Positions 51,175-62,100 of a stretch of 64,000 nucleotides of DNA are shown here, piece after piece. Made by a program: the position numbers and the translations under genes. The stretch is from Clostridiales bacterium (GTDB lineage: Bacteria; Bacillota; Clostridia; Peptostreptococcales; Anaerovoracaceae), in contig JAAZCE010000009.1 in assembly GCA_012513435.1 (NCBI GenBank), positions 1 to 64,000 of the forward strand. The letters run 5' to 3'. The first letter of the stretch is position 1, and every line of letters starts with the position of its first letter. The notes under the pieces were generated by a model. That model was not told the origin of the DNA, did not search any database, and saw nothing but the letters and a program-made list of their open reading frames with translations.

Positions 51175-51921
51175 TTGCTTACAGATACAGAGGGAATAGT
51201 GCTGAGACAGGTAAAAACTTCATATAACCGTAAGATGATTCTGCTCTTTTCAAAAAAGTACGGAAAGATAAGCGCAGGAACGAGTATTGGCGAAAAGGGA
51301 AGGAGCAAAAGCTCGTTGGCTCTAAAGCCTTTTACCTATGGCAGGTATGAGCTGTTTAAAAGCAGAGAAAGCTATAACATAAACAGTGCAGAGGCCATAA
51401 AGAGCTATTACAAAATAGGCGAGAATGTGGACAAGTATATGAACGGCGCCTACGTCCTTGAATTTACGGAAAAGATATTGGCAGAGGGAGTGCAGTCGGC
51501 AGGAATGTTCAATCTTCTTCTTGATTTTTTTTCAGTGCTGGAAAACAGGGATAGGGGAATAGGAAGCCTGGTGCTGGCCTATCAAACCAAGGCCTTTAAA
51601 TATGCAGGAGTGATGCCTTCCCTTGATAAATGTACCATTTGCGGTGAAAAGAAAGAGCCTGCTGTATTTTCAGTGGAGGAGGGAGGAATAATCTGCAAAG
51701 ACTGCTGGCAGAACCTGCAAAATTCGCAGACTCATACGTTGATTTATGATGCCAAATTTGGTATAGTAGGTATATTAAAGTATTTTTCGGAGAACTCTCT
51801 TGTGAATCTCGCAAATCTTGCCTTGAGAGAGGAAACCGGGAAGATGCTGCAGAAGCTCATAAGAGAGTATGCTGCATATTACTTAGACGCTGTAGACTTA
51901 AAAAGCGAAAAGCTCGTCTGA
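51175..51921 (+). CDS. recO: DNA repair protein RecO
   Basis: 248 residues from the TTG at 51175, giving MLTDTEGIVLRQ, which matches the start of Bacillus RecO; AGGTGGG lies just upstream. A GTG at 51166 is in frame but has no ribosome site. N-terminal OB fold, then a helical region with a zinc-finger pair CTICGEKK and CKDCW near residues 155-180. RecO loads RecA with RecF/RecR. Starts directly after era. Confidence 0.92.
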   Translation: MLTDTEGIVLRQVKTSYNRKMILLFSKKYGKISAGTSIGEKGRSKSSLALKPFTYGRYELFKSRESYNINSAEAIKSYYKIGENVDKYMNGAYVLEFTEKILAEGVQSAGMFNLLLDFFSVLENRDRGIGSLVLAYQTKAFKYAGVMPSLDKCTICGEKKEPAVFSVEEGGIICKDCWQNLQNSQTHTLIYDAKFGIVGILKYFSENSLVNLANLALREETGKMLQKLIREYAAYYLDAVDLKSEKLV

Positions 51922-51944
51922 GCGAGGAAAGAGGAGGTAATGAT

Positions 51945-52592
51945 ATGGAAATTACTTTGGAAAAAATTGAACTGGTAAAGGATAGAACAGGGGTCACATA
52001 TGCAGAGGCCAAGGAGGCTTTGGAAGAAGCTGATGGCAGCGTTGTTGATGCAATAATAGCTATAGAGGAAACCGTGAACGCAGGTCAAAAGGGACGTGAT
52101 TTTGGCAAGAAGGGGGAAGCTCTCTTTACCAGTCTGAAGAACCTTATAAAGAAAGGTAACGTGTCGAAGATTCAGGTTAAGCGTGATGGTGAGATGATAC
52201 TTAACGTACCTGTAAACGTTGGCATTGCCGGTGTGATAATAACTCCTATCGCTTCAGTGGTAGCCGTTGTTGCTGCCTTTGGATTCAAGTGCGTCATTGA
52301 AGTCATCAGGGAAGATGGAACCATAATTGATATAAGCGATGCCGTTACTGATGCTGTAGGAAGCGCTTATGAAAAGGGATCCGTAGCTTACGGCGAGATG
52401 AAGGAAAAGGGGGCAGATCTGTACCAGAAGGGTAAAGAGAAGGGCTCCGACCTGTATCAGAAGGGTAAGGAAAAAGCAGAAGATGCAGTGAACAAGGTTA
52501 AGAAGGACAGCGAGGAATTCGACTTTTCCGAATGCTTTGAGGAAGATGAAGACACGGAAGTAGAAATAAAAACAGAAGAAGAGGATAAATAA
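51945..52592 (+). CDS. DUF4342 protein with N-terminal UBA-like domain
   Basis: 215 residues. The first 45 residues form a UBA-like three-helix unit ([19 protein letters not shown]). The middle is the DUF4342 region with [19 protein letters not shown] and a hydrophobic stretch ([18 protein letters not shown]) that could insert in the membrane. Near 145-175 are two direct repeats of [11 protein letters not shown], then an acidic tail. Its start has GAGGAGG upstream and its stop overlaps glyS by one base. Function unknown. Confidence 0.82.
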   Translation: MEITLEKIELVKDRTGVTYAEAKEALEEADGSVVDAIIAIEETVNAGQKGRDFGKKGEALFTSLKNLIKKGNVSKIQVKRDGEMILNVPVNVGIAGVIITPIASVVAVVAAFGFKCVIEVIREDGTIIDISDAVTDAVGSAYEKGSVAYGEMKEKGADLYQKGKEKGSDLYQKGKEKAEDAVNKVKKDSEEFDFSECFEEDEDTEVEIKTEEEDK

Positions 52593-53995
52593 TGAGCGAC
52601 AAGGTCACAATGGAAAAAGTAACAGCTTTAGCAAAGAACAGAGGATTTATTTTTCCGGGCTCCGAAATATACGGAGGCTTGGCAAACACTTGGGACTATG
52701 GCCCTCTAGGAGTTGAACTTAAGAACAACATCAAGAAGGCATGGTGGAGGAAATTCGTACAGGAATCCAAGTACAACGTAGGACTTGATGCAGCTATACT
52801 TATGAACCCCGAAACTTGGGTAGCATCGGGACATGTAGGTGGGTTTGCAGACCCGCTTATCGACTGTAAAGCTTGTAAGTCAAGGTTTAGAGCAGACCAG
52901 CTGGTTGAAGAGTATCTTAAGAGTCAGGGCATAGATGATATGCCGGTGGACGGATGGCCAAATGAGAAGCTGGAAGAATTCATAGCGGAAAAGGGAATAA
53001 AGTGCCCCGACTGCGGCAAATCGGACTTTACGAGTATACGCCAGTTTAACCTGATGTTCAAAACATTCCAGGGTGTGACCGATGATTCAAAATCGGAAAT
53101 ATTTTTGAGACCTGAAACGGCGCAGGGAATATTTGTGAATTTCAGAAGTGTGCAGAGAGCGTCCAGAAAAAAGGTCCCTTTTGGTATTGCTCAGGTTGGT
53201 AAGTCCTTTAGAAACGAAATAACTCCGGGTAATTTCATATTCAGAACAAGGGAATTCGAGCAGATGGAGCTGGAGTTTTTCTGCAAGCCTGGTACTGAAC
53301 TTGAGTGGTTCTCATACTGGAAGGATTATTGTGTTTCCTTCTTGAAGAACTTAGGACTCAAAGAGGAACATATGAAACTGAGAAACCACGACCCTGAAGA
53401 ATTGAGTCATTATAGCAACGCCACAATTGATATCGAATTTAGGTTCCCTTTTGGGTGGGGAGAATTGTGGGGAGTAGCTTCGAGAACCAATTACGACCTA
53501 ATGGCCCATCAGACCCACTCTGGTCAGGATATGAGCTACCTTGATACGGAAACCAATGAGAAGTACGTTCCGTTTTGTGTTGAGCCTTCAGTAGGTGTTG
53601 AGCGTATGTTGCTGGCATTCTTCTTGGATGCCTACGATGAAGAAGTGCTGACCGATGCCAAGGGCAATGAAGATGTAAGAACAGTTCTGAGACTTCATCC
53701 TGCGCTGGCACCGTTTAAGGCGGCGGTTCTTCCTCTTGCTAAGAAGCTGGCGCCTGTTGCCGAGCCGATTTATGAAGAACTGGCCCAGCACTTCCCAGTA
53801 GATTACGACGTAACGGGCTCAATAGGAAAGCGTTACAGAAGAGAAGACGAAATAGGAACTCCGTTTTCCATCTGTGTTGACTTTGATACTCAAGAGGACA
53901 AGTGCGTTACAATCAGAGACCGAGATACCATGGAACAGATTCGTATACCTGTAGATCAGGTTAAAGAATATATAGAGCAAAGATTAAAATTTTAA
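52592..53995 (+). CDS. glyS: Glycyl-tRNA synthetase, single-chain alpha2 type
   Basis: 467 residues, class II synthetase of the dimeric type (GlyQS), not the alpha2beta2 form. Seen: a zinc-like insertion with CKACKSRF and CPDCGKSDF at about residues 90-150; the class II motif 2 in [11 protein letters not shown] near 205-215 and [14 protein letters not shown]; motif 3 with [10 protein letters not shown] near 335; and a C-terminal anticodon-binding domain. No T-box leader is visible because the gene is coupled to the DUF4342 gene. Confidence 0.96.
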   Translation: MSDKVTMEKVTALAKNRGFIFPGSEIYGGLANTWDYGPLGVELKNNIKKAWWRKFVQESKYNVGLDAAILMNPETWVASGHVGGFADPLIDCKACKSRFRADQLVEEYLKSQGIDDMPVDGWPNEKLEEFIAEKGIKCPDCGKSDFTSIRQFNLMFKTFQGVTDDSKSEIFLRPETAQGIFVNFRSVQRASRKKVPFGIAQVGKSFRNEITPGNFIFRTREFEQMELEFFCKPGTELEWFSYWKDYCVSFLKNLGLKEEHMKLRNHDPEELSHYSNATIDIEFRFPFGWGELWGVASRTNYDLMAHQTHSGQDMSYLDTETNEKYVPFCVEPSVGVERMLLAFFLDAYDEEVLTDAKGNEDVRTVLRLHPALAPFKAAVLPLAKKLAPVAEPIYEELAQHFPVDYDVTGSIGKRYRREDEIGTPFSICVDFDTQEDKCVTIRDRDTMEQIRIPVDQVKEYIEQRLKF

Positions 53996-54016
53996 ACGAG
54001 GAGTGTGCAAGGTAAA

Positions 54017-56637
54017 ATGAAAAAGTTTGTTTATTCGTTTAACGAGGGCTCAAAGGACATGAAAGACCTTTTGGGCGGCAAAGGTGCAAACTTGGCTGAG
54101 ATGACCAAAATCGGCCTTCCGGTACCTTTTGGATTTACAGTAACTACAGAGGCTTGTAACAGATATTACGAGGAAGATAAGACTATAGGCGAGGACATCG
54201 TAACTGCTATTTTCGAGAAACTGGAAGACCTTGAAAACGTAACGGACAAGAAGTTCGGAGATGTTGGCAATCCCCTGCTGGTATCTGTTCGCTCCGGAGC
54301 GAAGATCTCAATGCCGGGAATGATGGATACGATTTTGAATCTGGGGCTCAATGACGATACTGTTGAGGGACTAGCTGCCCTTACGGAGAATCCTCGTTTC
54401 GCATACGATAGCTACAGAAGATTCATTCAGATGTTTGGTGATGTAGTAATGGAGATTCCTAAGAGTAAGTTTGATGTTATCTTCGATGCAAAGAAGGAAG
54501 AAAAGGGATTTAAGTTTGACGTAGACCTTACTACTGAAGATTTAAAGGCTATCATCAAGGATTACAAGGCTCTCGTAAAAGCCGAAATAGGAAGAGATTT
54601 CCCGCAGGTGCCTAAGGATCAGTTGATGGAAGCTATCATGGCAGTATTCCGTTCATGGAACAATGACAGAGCTATACTTTATAGACAGCTCAACGATATT
54701 CCTGGCAGCATAGGAACCGCAGTAAACGTACAGTCTATGGTTTTCGGAAACATGGGCGATACATCAGGCACAGGCGTAGCCTTTACAAGAAGCCCGGTAA
54801 ACGGAGACAAGGCTATATTTGGAGAATTCCTGGTAATGCCCAGGGAGAGGATGTTGTTGCAGGAATCAGAACCCCTCAGCCTATCGCTGAAATGGCTCAG
54901 GCATTTCCTGAAGTATATACAGAGTTTACAAGAATTGCGGAGCTTCTTGAAAAGCATTATACGGATATGCAGGACATGGAGTTCACAGTTGAAAGAGATA
55001 AGCTATATATGCTTCAGACAAGAAGCGGCAAGAGAACAGCACCTGCCGCAGTAAAAATCGCAGTAGATATGGAAGGCGAAGGCCTTATAGATAAAGAAGC
55101 GGCAATCATGAGGATAGAACCGGCTCAGATAGACCAGCTTCTCCATCCTATGTTTGACGGTTCAGAACTAGCAGCAGCGGAAAAACTCACAAAGGGACTT
55201 CCTGCTTCACCGGGAGCTGCTACGGGAAAGATATACTTTACAGCATCAGATGCTGAGGCTGCAGTGGTCAACGGAGAAAAGGTTATTTTAGTAAGACTGG
55301 AAACATCACCTGAGGATCTAGCAGGTATGGTTGCGGCGGAAGGTATCCTTACGGCAAGAGGCGGAATGACCTCCCACGCAGCGGTAGTTGCCAGAGGAAT
55401 GGGCAAGTGTTGTGTATCGGGTTGTTCTGAGATCAAAGTAGACGAAGGAAACAAAGAGTTGACCATAGGCAACCACGTATTCAAGGAAGGTGATTACATT
55501 TCACTGGATGGTACGGCAGGAGATGTTCTTAAAGGAAAGGTCAAGACTGTTCCCCCTGAGTTATCCGGGGACTTCGGTAAAATCATCTCATGGGCCGACG
55601 AAATCAGAACTCTCAAGGTAAGAACAAATGCCGACAACCCTAGAGATGCTAAGCAGGCTGTAGAGTTCGGGGCAGAAGGCATCGGTCTTTGTAGAACTGA
55701 ACATATGTTCTTTGAAGAAGAGAGAATACCTGCCGTAAGAAGAATGATATTGGCAGACAACGAAGAAGAAAGAAGAGAAGCCCTTAAGTTCCTCCTTCCG
55801 TATCAGAAGAGCGACTTCAAGGGGATATATGAAGCAATGGGTGAAAGGCCTGTAACCATCAGGCTCCTTGATCCACCGCTCCATGAATTCCTGCCTCACA
55901 CAGATGTGGAGATAAGAGAGCTTTCAAAGCAGATAAACGTACCTTACGAGAATCTGGCTAAGAAGACCGAGGAGCTTCACGAGTTCAACCCTATGCTTGG
56001 TCACAGAGGATGCCGTCTTGCGGTAACTTACCCTGAAATTGCAGAAATGCAGGCTGAGGCCATTATTAGAGCTGCCATCGAGGTTAGAGCAGAAAAGGGA
56101 TTGGACATCATTCCGGAAATCATGATACCTCTCGTAGGACTGAGAACAGAGCTGGCTGATGTTAAGAAGACAGTTATTAAGGTGGTTGACCAGGTTATGG
56201 CAGATGTAGGAGCTAAATTTGATTATCTTGTAGGAACAATGATAGAAATACCTAGAGCAGCTCTCACTGCAGATGAAATCGCCAAGGAAGCTGAGTTCTT
56301 CTCCTTTGGTACTAATGACTTGACTCAGATGACCTTTGGATTCTCAAGAGATGATACAGGTAAAATCATCAAGGAATACAGAGAAAAAGGAATATTTGAC
56401 GATGACCCGTTCCAGAGCATTGACCAGGTTGGTGTTGGTAAACTTGTAGAGATGGCCGTTGAACTTGGCAGACAGACAAGACCGAACATCAAGCTGGGTA
56501 TTTGCGGAGAACACGGCGGAGAGCCTAAGTCCATCGATTTCTGTCACAGAGTCGGATTGCAGTACGTATCCTGTTCACCGTTCAGAGTACCTATCGCAAG
56601 GCTTTCAGCGGCACAGGCAGTTATCAGAAACAGATAA
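54017..56637 (+). pseudogene. ppdK: Pyruvate phosphate dikinase, interrupted by a one-base frameshift
   Basis: PPDK interconverts pyruvate, ATP and phosphate with PEP, AMP and pyrophosphate. The frame from ATG 54017 encodes the ATP-grasp N-terminus (LLGGKGANLAEM, SVRSGAKISMPGMMDT) to about residue 273, then turns to nonsense and stops at 55054. The rest continues in another frame with normal sequence: PQPIAEMAQ, the phospho-His motif GGMTSHAAVVARGMG, and the C-terminal GICGEHGGEP. Restoring one A near 54835 (GGTAATGCC to GGTAAATGCC) gives a continuous protein of about 873 residues, the exact family length, with no other lesion. Either a recent mutation or a sequencing error. Follows glyS and has a strong terminator. 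Confidence 0.9.
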
Positions 56638-56668
56638 GTATTTTTACCTCTGTTTGGGCAGTATAAAA

Positions 56669-56728
56669 GCGTTTTCTCATAAGCGGACCTTTTTTTAAAG
56701 GCCTTTTGTGGGGAAACGCCTTATTTTT
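56669..56728 (+). terminator. Long intrinsic terminator after ppdK
   Basis: GCGTTTTCTCATAAG from 56669 pairs (with G-U pairs) with the segment ending AAACGC at 56719; a T-rich run follows to 56728. The loop holds a second A/T-rich stem. Confidence 0.75.
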
Positions 56729-56757
56729 CTAGGTGCAAAACGATAGCAGGTGAAGCC

Positions 56758-57714
56758 ATGAACGTGAAGAGAGCAAAGCAAGAGGTTATAAACGCAGGAA
56801 AGGCAATGGTAGGCTCCGGCCTTATGGCCAGAACCTGGGGTAACTTAAGTTGCAGAATCAACGATGAAGCCTTCCTGATAAATGCCAAGGGACGAGATTA
56901 TTTAACCCTTTTGGAGGAAGATGTCGTAGAAGTAAAGATTTCCGGCTTGAGCTGCCCAGGGAAAATAAAACCTGCAACGGGAAAAATGCTACACGGAGAG
57001 ATATACAAGCTGAAGCCTCTTGCCGGATTCGTGATACATACTCATCAAAATAACGCCTCTGCCTTGTCGGCCTTGGAATTTGATGAAATCAGATTTGATA
57101 AAAGCTATTGTGGAATAGGTGATAAAGTATTGTGTGCCCGGCATGGACTTCCCGGTTCAAAAAAATTGAGCATCAATACTATTGCGGCTTTAAAGGCATC
57201 CTCCGGAAAGGCTGTGTTAATGCAGCATCACGGAGCTGTTTGCTATGGGGAGAACTTTGAGGAGGCCTTTCAGATATGTCTCAACCTTGAGGAAGCTTGT
57301 GGTGAGTTTCTCAACAATCTGGGAGTGGGATATGCTGATAAAGGAACAGGGGGAGCAGACGACTACCTTTGGAACGACAGCCTTTTCATCGTGAAGTTCA
57401 GTGAAAGCTCCAGGTACATGAAAGCATATCTGGATGATTTCGCACAGCTTATAGGAGCAAGGATGGGAGTAATAGATGATAATCCGGAGCTGATATCAAT
57501 AGCTATCAAGAACAAGATGCCGGTTATCATCAGGGGAAGGGGAGCCCTTTGTATTGCAGATAAAGAAGAGGATATGAAAGCTCTCTCCGAGATTATAGAA
57601 AAAAACTGCCATGCGTACTTTGCCGGAGGCAAGCCCCTTGGACGAACAGAATGTCTTATTATGCATGACGAATATTTGAAGAATTATATAGATATTGGAA
57701 CGCTTTCTAAATAG
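56758..57714 (+). CDS. Class II aldolase/adducin-domain protein with a C-terminal repeat of the fold
   Basis: 318 residues; the usual family length is about 210-260. The first 200 residues show the class II aldolase pattern: GLMARTWGNLS near residue 20, NAKGRDYLTL near 43, the zinc ligands HTHQNN near 94 and LMQHHGAVCYG near 155, where a third His is expected. A second part (about 215-318) has YLDDFAQLIGARMGV and then IIRGRGALCIADKEEDMKAL, which repeats the end of the aldolase fold without its metal ligands, like an inactive half-domain. Family reactions include L-fuculose- and ribulose-phosphate aldolases and related epimerases. Substrate unknown. No promoter evident beyond the ppdK terminator region. 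Confidence 0.85.
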   Translation: MNVKRAKQEVINAGKAMVGSGLMARTWGNLSCRINDEAFLINAKGRDYLTLLEEDVVEVKISGLSCPGKIKPATGKMLHGEIYKLKPLAGFVIHTHQNNASALSALEFDEIRFDKSYCGIGDKVLCARHGLPGSKKLSINTIAALKASSGKAVLMQHHGAVCYGENFEEAFQICLNLEEACGEFLNNLGVGYADKGTGGADDYLWNDSLFIVKFSESSRYMKAYLDDFAQLIGARMGVIDDNPELISIAIKNKMPVIIRGRGALCIADKEEDMKALSEIIEKNCHAYFAGGKPLGRTECLIMHDEYLKNYIDIGTLSK

Positions 57715-57769
57715 GGTGGATTTTGTGTAATTCGTCCTTATATAACAATTTGAAATGGAGGAAATTAAA

Positions 57770-58083
57770 ATGGGATTTGCAAAGGGTGTACAAATTACAA
57801 TAGCTGACGGCTCTACGCGTGATATTGAGGACATACGCTGCGGAGATTTAATTATGTGCAGCAACGAACCAGCGCTCTCCGTCACGGATGTCTTGTGCGG
57901 CATGGAATCGGAGCTGCTCTAAATTGAGTTTGAAAATGAAATGCCCCCCCTATCCGGCTGATGCCAACAAGTATTCTGGTAACGTCCACCGGCGAAAAAC
58001 AAGCGATAGAGCTTGTTTGCGGTGATACTCTGCAATGCGAGAATGATGGCGATAGCCGATTGATAAACCAGTATGATTGGTAA
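57770..58083 (+). pseudogene. Broken Hint-like (intein/hedgehog-type) protein
   Basis: Two adjacent fragments. 57770-57922 (TGGAGG upstream, 50 residues) reads GVQITIADGSTRDIEDIRCG and VTDVLCGMESELL, the pattern of an N-terminal Hint segment (ADGS..IEDI..GD). 57961-58083, in another frame, reads SILVTSTGEKQAIELVCGDT and QCENDG, the pattern of a later Hint segment (VT..GEK-A..L..GD.L...DG). Together they look like one gene disrupted by deletion and frameshift. The assignment rests on pattern only. Confidence 0.4.
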
Positions 58084-58156
58084 AATAGATGCCGCCTTGA
58101 GAGGCAGCATAAACCTCCCAATGATTGTAAACCATCAATTGTTTGGAGGAAACATT

Positions 58157-58484
58157 ATGAATAAAAATGACTATACCATCCGTTTGAAATGCTCTCGCCG
58201 ATTACCGTGAGGGAGAAAAATTAACAAGAGAAGCATTTTGGAACTTGTATCGTCAGGGATTATATCCATTCTCATCATCAGCTTTCTTTATCCCTAACAT
58301 TTCACAAAATTACTTTTCCAATATTTCTATTGAAAGCCTAGGGCTATTAGAATCACTGTTATTGTGACCCATGATGCTTGGGCTGATATCCATTTTCAAT
58401 CATCTTATGGAGGGCAAAGATCCTATCCTTGCCCCCACTATAAGACAGAATGAAGTCTCTGTTCATTATGGCGTTTGCTATTAA
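58157..58484 (+). pseudogene. Remnant of a GNAT acetyltransferase gene, frameshifted and truncated
   Basis: TTTGGAGGA precedes an ATG that encodes MNKNDYTIRLK and then hits a stop. One frame over, the next codons read DYREGEKLTREAFWNLYR, which is the usual N-terminus of a GNAT family (TIRL...DYREVE.LTREAFWN.YR). After about 58240 the frame diverges from that family and runs with one in-frame TGA (near 58364) to TAA at about 58484. Only the first 30 residues of the enzyme are left. The later part (ending LAPTIRQNEVSVHYGVCY) is not recognised. Confidence 0.5.
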
Positions 58485-59065
58485 TCGACTTCGCTTACAA
58501 AATTAATTGTAATCACTTGCACGCAAGCGCCTGTTCCGACATTTAACTTCACCGTAGAGCCTTGAAATGCGGCCCAATTGGCATAGGATAGCATATTGCC
58601 GCTCAAGGTTAACCCTGTGGGCAGGGTTCCATTCACGCTGACCGGAAGTCCTGTCGGAGTTGTTGTGACAGTTAGCGTTCCGGCACCGGTGGTTTGCGTT
58701 AAATTAATTGTATAATCAGTCATACTATTTTTCGTAACAATAGCTTTTGCATCCGAAGCTGTTATGGCCGTGTTTGTAATCGGTGTGCAAGGTGTCGGTA
58801 TACATAAACAGTCACTAAACATTTCAAGTTTGGACTGCAAAACCATTTCCAATATGGCAATGGAATTTACCATTGATTTTACAGAAGAATTGACTGCCAG
58901 CATTTCATCTCTCGTAGTGGCCGCTGACACAATTGCTTGGATTTTTTCCCCTTCTGCATTGAGAATATGAGAAAGAGCTGTCTGCTCTAAAGCCACAGAT
59001 TCGATGATATCAGTAATCACCTGCGAACGGGTTCCGGTTCCGGGTGTAATAATTGGCATTCCCAT
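58481..59065 (-). CDS. HILNAEGEK-module protein with an Ig-like C-terminal domain
   Basis: 194 residues from the ATG at 59065, with AAGGAGG upstream. It begins GMPIITPGTGTRSQ, has no signal peptide, then carries the module ITDIIESVALEQTALSHIL..NAEGEKIQ, with a second helix (LAVNSSVKSMVNSIAILEMV) and a third (LQSKLEMF) at about 15-85. Cys and Pro residues link it to a Thr-rich, beta-rich C-terminal domain (about 105-194, ending VITINFVSEVD). The module recurs in the next two long genes upstream. Probably a spore-surface or other structural protein; function not shown. Confidence 0.75.
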   Translation of the reverse strand: MGMPIITPGTGTRSQVITDIIESVALEQTALSHILNAEGEKIQAIVSAATTRDEMLAVNSSVKSMVNSIAILEMVLQSKLEMFSDCLCIPTPCTPITNTAITASDAKAIVTKNSMTDYTINLTQTTGAGTLTVTTTPTGLPVSVNGTLPTGLTLSGNMLSYANWAAFQGSTVKLNVGTGACVQVITINFVSEVD

Positions 59066-59110
59066 AAATATTTCCTCCTTATTAGTTTGTGTGAATATTA
59101 CTTCACATCG

Positions 59111-59119
59111 TATTATATG
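59111..59119 (-). promoter_or_regulatory. Possible late sporulation (sigma-K/E-like) promoter element
   Basis: On the minus strand CATATAATA matches the -10 pattern CATAnnnTA of the mother-cell sigma factors; an AC-rich segment (GGACACC) lies about 17 bases upstream, as expected for a sigma-K -35. It is 46 bases from the start of the 59065 gene. The same bases hold TATAAT, but no sigma-A -35 is properly spaced. Confidence 0.4.
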
Positions 59120-59189
59120 ACAGGATAAGAGCTTTGGTGTCCAAACACATAAGCTGTTTGGCGCAATTTCCTTGCGGTACCACTTATCA

Positions 59190-62100
59190 TCAGAAATCCT
59201 TACAGCAGTTATCACCGCAAGAGTCGCAATCAAATAGTTCTAATTTGCCCTGGAGTACCATTTCCAGCTGAGTAACTGCGTCTGTCATGCCTTTTACTGA
59301 GCCGTTAATTGCAATCATCTCCTCGGTAGAAAGCTTCAGAGCCTTTGCCTTCTGAATTTTTTCACCCTCGGCATTAAGGATATGGGCGAGTGCCGTCTGT
59401 TCCAAAGCCACCGATTCAAACAGATCAGTAATCCCCTGATCATAGGGGCTTTTGGCACACACCTTTACTTCAATCGTTTTGGTTGTGGTTTGCCCTCTTG
59501 CATCCGTGACGGCGTAAGTCACATAATAGATTCCTGCCGTTGTGGTATCTACATTATTAGAAATTACCTTTACGTCGGATGTGATATTGTTTTCTTGGCA
59601 ATCCGTTGCTGTAACTCCGGTTAGCGGATTAAAGCGATCGCCCAAATGGAGGCACTGATTACTTGCATAAATCAACGGTGGAGAACAAGGGGGTAATAAC
59701 ACGCCAGCATTGATTGTCGTCAAAATCTGATTTTGTGCCAAGGTAAACTGGTCGGTTACGCCTGTTGCCTGGTTAGGTTTGCTGCCGTTTGCTACACTTG
59801 ATTGCTGAACCGTGAGCGTATAGCTTCCGTATGGGATAAACTTGACATAGTAATTTCCTACGGCAAGATTTGTGAAGCTGTAATAACCGGGATTTCCGTT
59901 GCTGTCATTTGCGGTGACCGTATCAGCAAACTTTGTTCCATTTGGATCATACAGCTCTACAGTCACGCCATTTACTCCGGGTTCAGCGGCATCATACAGT
60001 CCATTGCCGTTTAAATCCAACCAAACAAAATTGCCAATGGAGCTTTGCGTTGCACTTCCAATTTGCACACTTACTTTGTTTGGCTCAGCGGGATTCATCT
60101 TGCTGGTCACACCGCCACTAACTTTATCAGCACGTACTGCATAGGAGTTATATGCCAATTTACCCAGTGCAACACCCACAGGTGCTTTTGCTTGTATGGT
60201 CACAATCAATCGCTCATAAGGTTTTAAAATGACACTCGGGTCTGTTGTTACACGAATGGACGCAAGTGTTGTAATATCTGCTGGCGGAGTTAGACTCCAT
60301 GTTCCGTTTCCAATAGTTCCTGTGCCGGTTTCGTCAAAACGAACAGGGTTATTACTGGTAGAGTATTCGATTTTGATAACAGGGTTCGGATTCACAGGAT
60401 CACCAAGAATATTGACAATCTGTGCTGTTACGCTTGCGGCAGCATACACATTAAACTGAGAACCACGTGGTGTTGTATTCAAAATGACACCTGTGTCTCC
60501 CACATAAGGCAAAATATCCACCATTTCAATATTTTTTAAATCCATATCCTGATTGTTTGTTACATTAAGGTTATAGACAATATCACCACCGGCAGTGGTA
60601 CTGCTTGCTTTACTGAACGCTGTTGCAAGATTTCCCTTTACCCACTTTTCTAGGGAGAATTCCGAGGTGGTTAGGATGGTGCCTGATGTTTGTAAGCTTT
60701 GTGCAATTTGCTCATTCTCAATTCCGTCACCATCTAAGTCCGGGGCATCTGTGAAGGCGATACCTTGTATCTGCGCATTGTTTCCGGGATTACCCACATA
60801 ACCATAGTTTACAAAACTATTAGGAGGATTGAGTGTGACCACTACACCAAAGTTAACAGAAAGATTGTTCTGGTAAAGCAGGATAAAATTATTAAACTTA
60901 AATCTTACCAGCGTTCTTCCCGTACCCTCATAGTTTTTAGTGATCTCGGTAGTTGGCGGCGGCACAGGGAACCCCGGGTTCCTTGAATCAAAGGAGACGC
61001 CTTGCAAGCGATCAAAGTAAGAAAAATAATCATTACCAGGAGCATAGTCAAGTCCAAGTGGCAACAAATCCGCAAATGTCGGATTTACAATGATACCGTT
61101 GTTCCCCTGAGCAATCAGGTTTATGATAAACTCATTTAAAGGATAGTAGGCTGATAGCTGAGGCACAAGATTTTTTTGCACATTTAAAATTGATTTCCCA
61201 TTTAGTGTGGTCGGTGCAGACGAAGTGGCCGTTACATTACCGATACTGGATTGCGCAGTCATATTTGCGGTATTGATGATAACCTGATTCGCAGTTGCTG
61301 TGTTATTCACCATGCCATAGAGATATAAATTGGTATTCACATTTTGGTTCGTCATAGAGCTTAAAATTGCACGCACCGACAGCACGCGTTTTCCAGCGGG
61401 AATAAATGGCGTCAAATCATAGACGATACTGCTTCCAGACAGGTTTGTTGCTACTGTTTTATAGGTTCCTGGAAGTTCGGAGGTTTCAACATATAAGCTA
61501 TAGCTTGGAACGGTGGAAGGAAATGACAAAAATGATATTTTTGTGATGTTAACCTCTGGAGGCAGCGTATCTGTCAAAACGTAATTTGTCAAAGGCACCG
61601 TTCCTGTGTTTGTTGTTGTAACCATATATTGAATTGGTTTATTTAACTCTGCATACAGGGGGGCTCCTTTTTTCAAAAAGACACTTGCCTGATTTTCAAA
61701 TACCCGCATGGTTACTGTGGCATTCACCCGTGACGTACCATTCACAGTCCACATGGCGGTGTTGGTTATAAGCTGCCCGGGTGTGACATTACTTGCAACG
61801 GTAGCCTTAAAGGTAATCGCATAGCCGCCGCCACTGTAGCTGGGCAAAGTGAAATTCAAGGTATTTCCGCTCCAACTGCCGGTCAAGCCATTATAGGTTG
61901 GATCCGGATAACCGAAATATCCCTTGTCATTACCCACAGGGGTAAAGCTCGTATCCGGAATGAGCTGTGGTGGCAGTACATCGGTAACTACGACATTGCT
62001 GATTTTTGCACCCGGATCATTGGAATTTTGCAAAATCAGATTGAAGGTTATTAACTGACCAGGTAAAACCGCAGCTGTTATATCCGGAACTTTCATCAAG

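Noticed and set aside
54825-54860. Programmed ribosomal frameshift in ppdK
   Set aside because: No X-XXY-YYZ heptamer, downstream pseudoknot or internal Shine-Dalgarno is evident, and PPDK is not known to use frameshifting. A one-base deletion or sequencing error is simpler.
58085-58120. Hairpin-like GCCGCCT/AGGCAGC after the Hint-like fragment
   Set aside because: It has a mismatch and no T tract, so it is not supported as a terminator.
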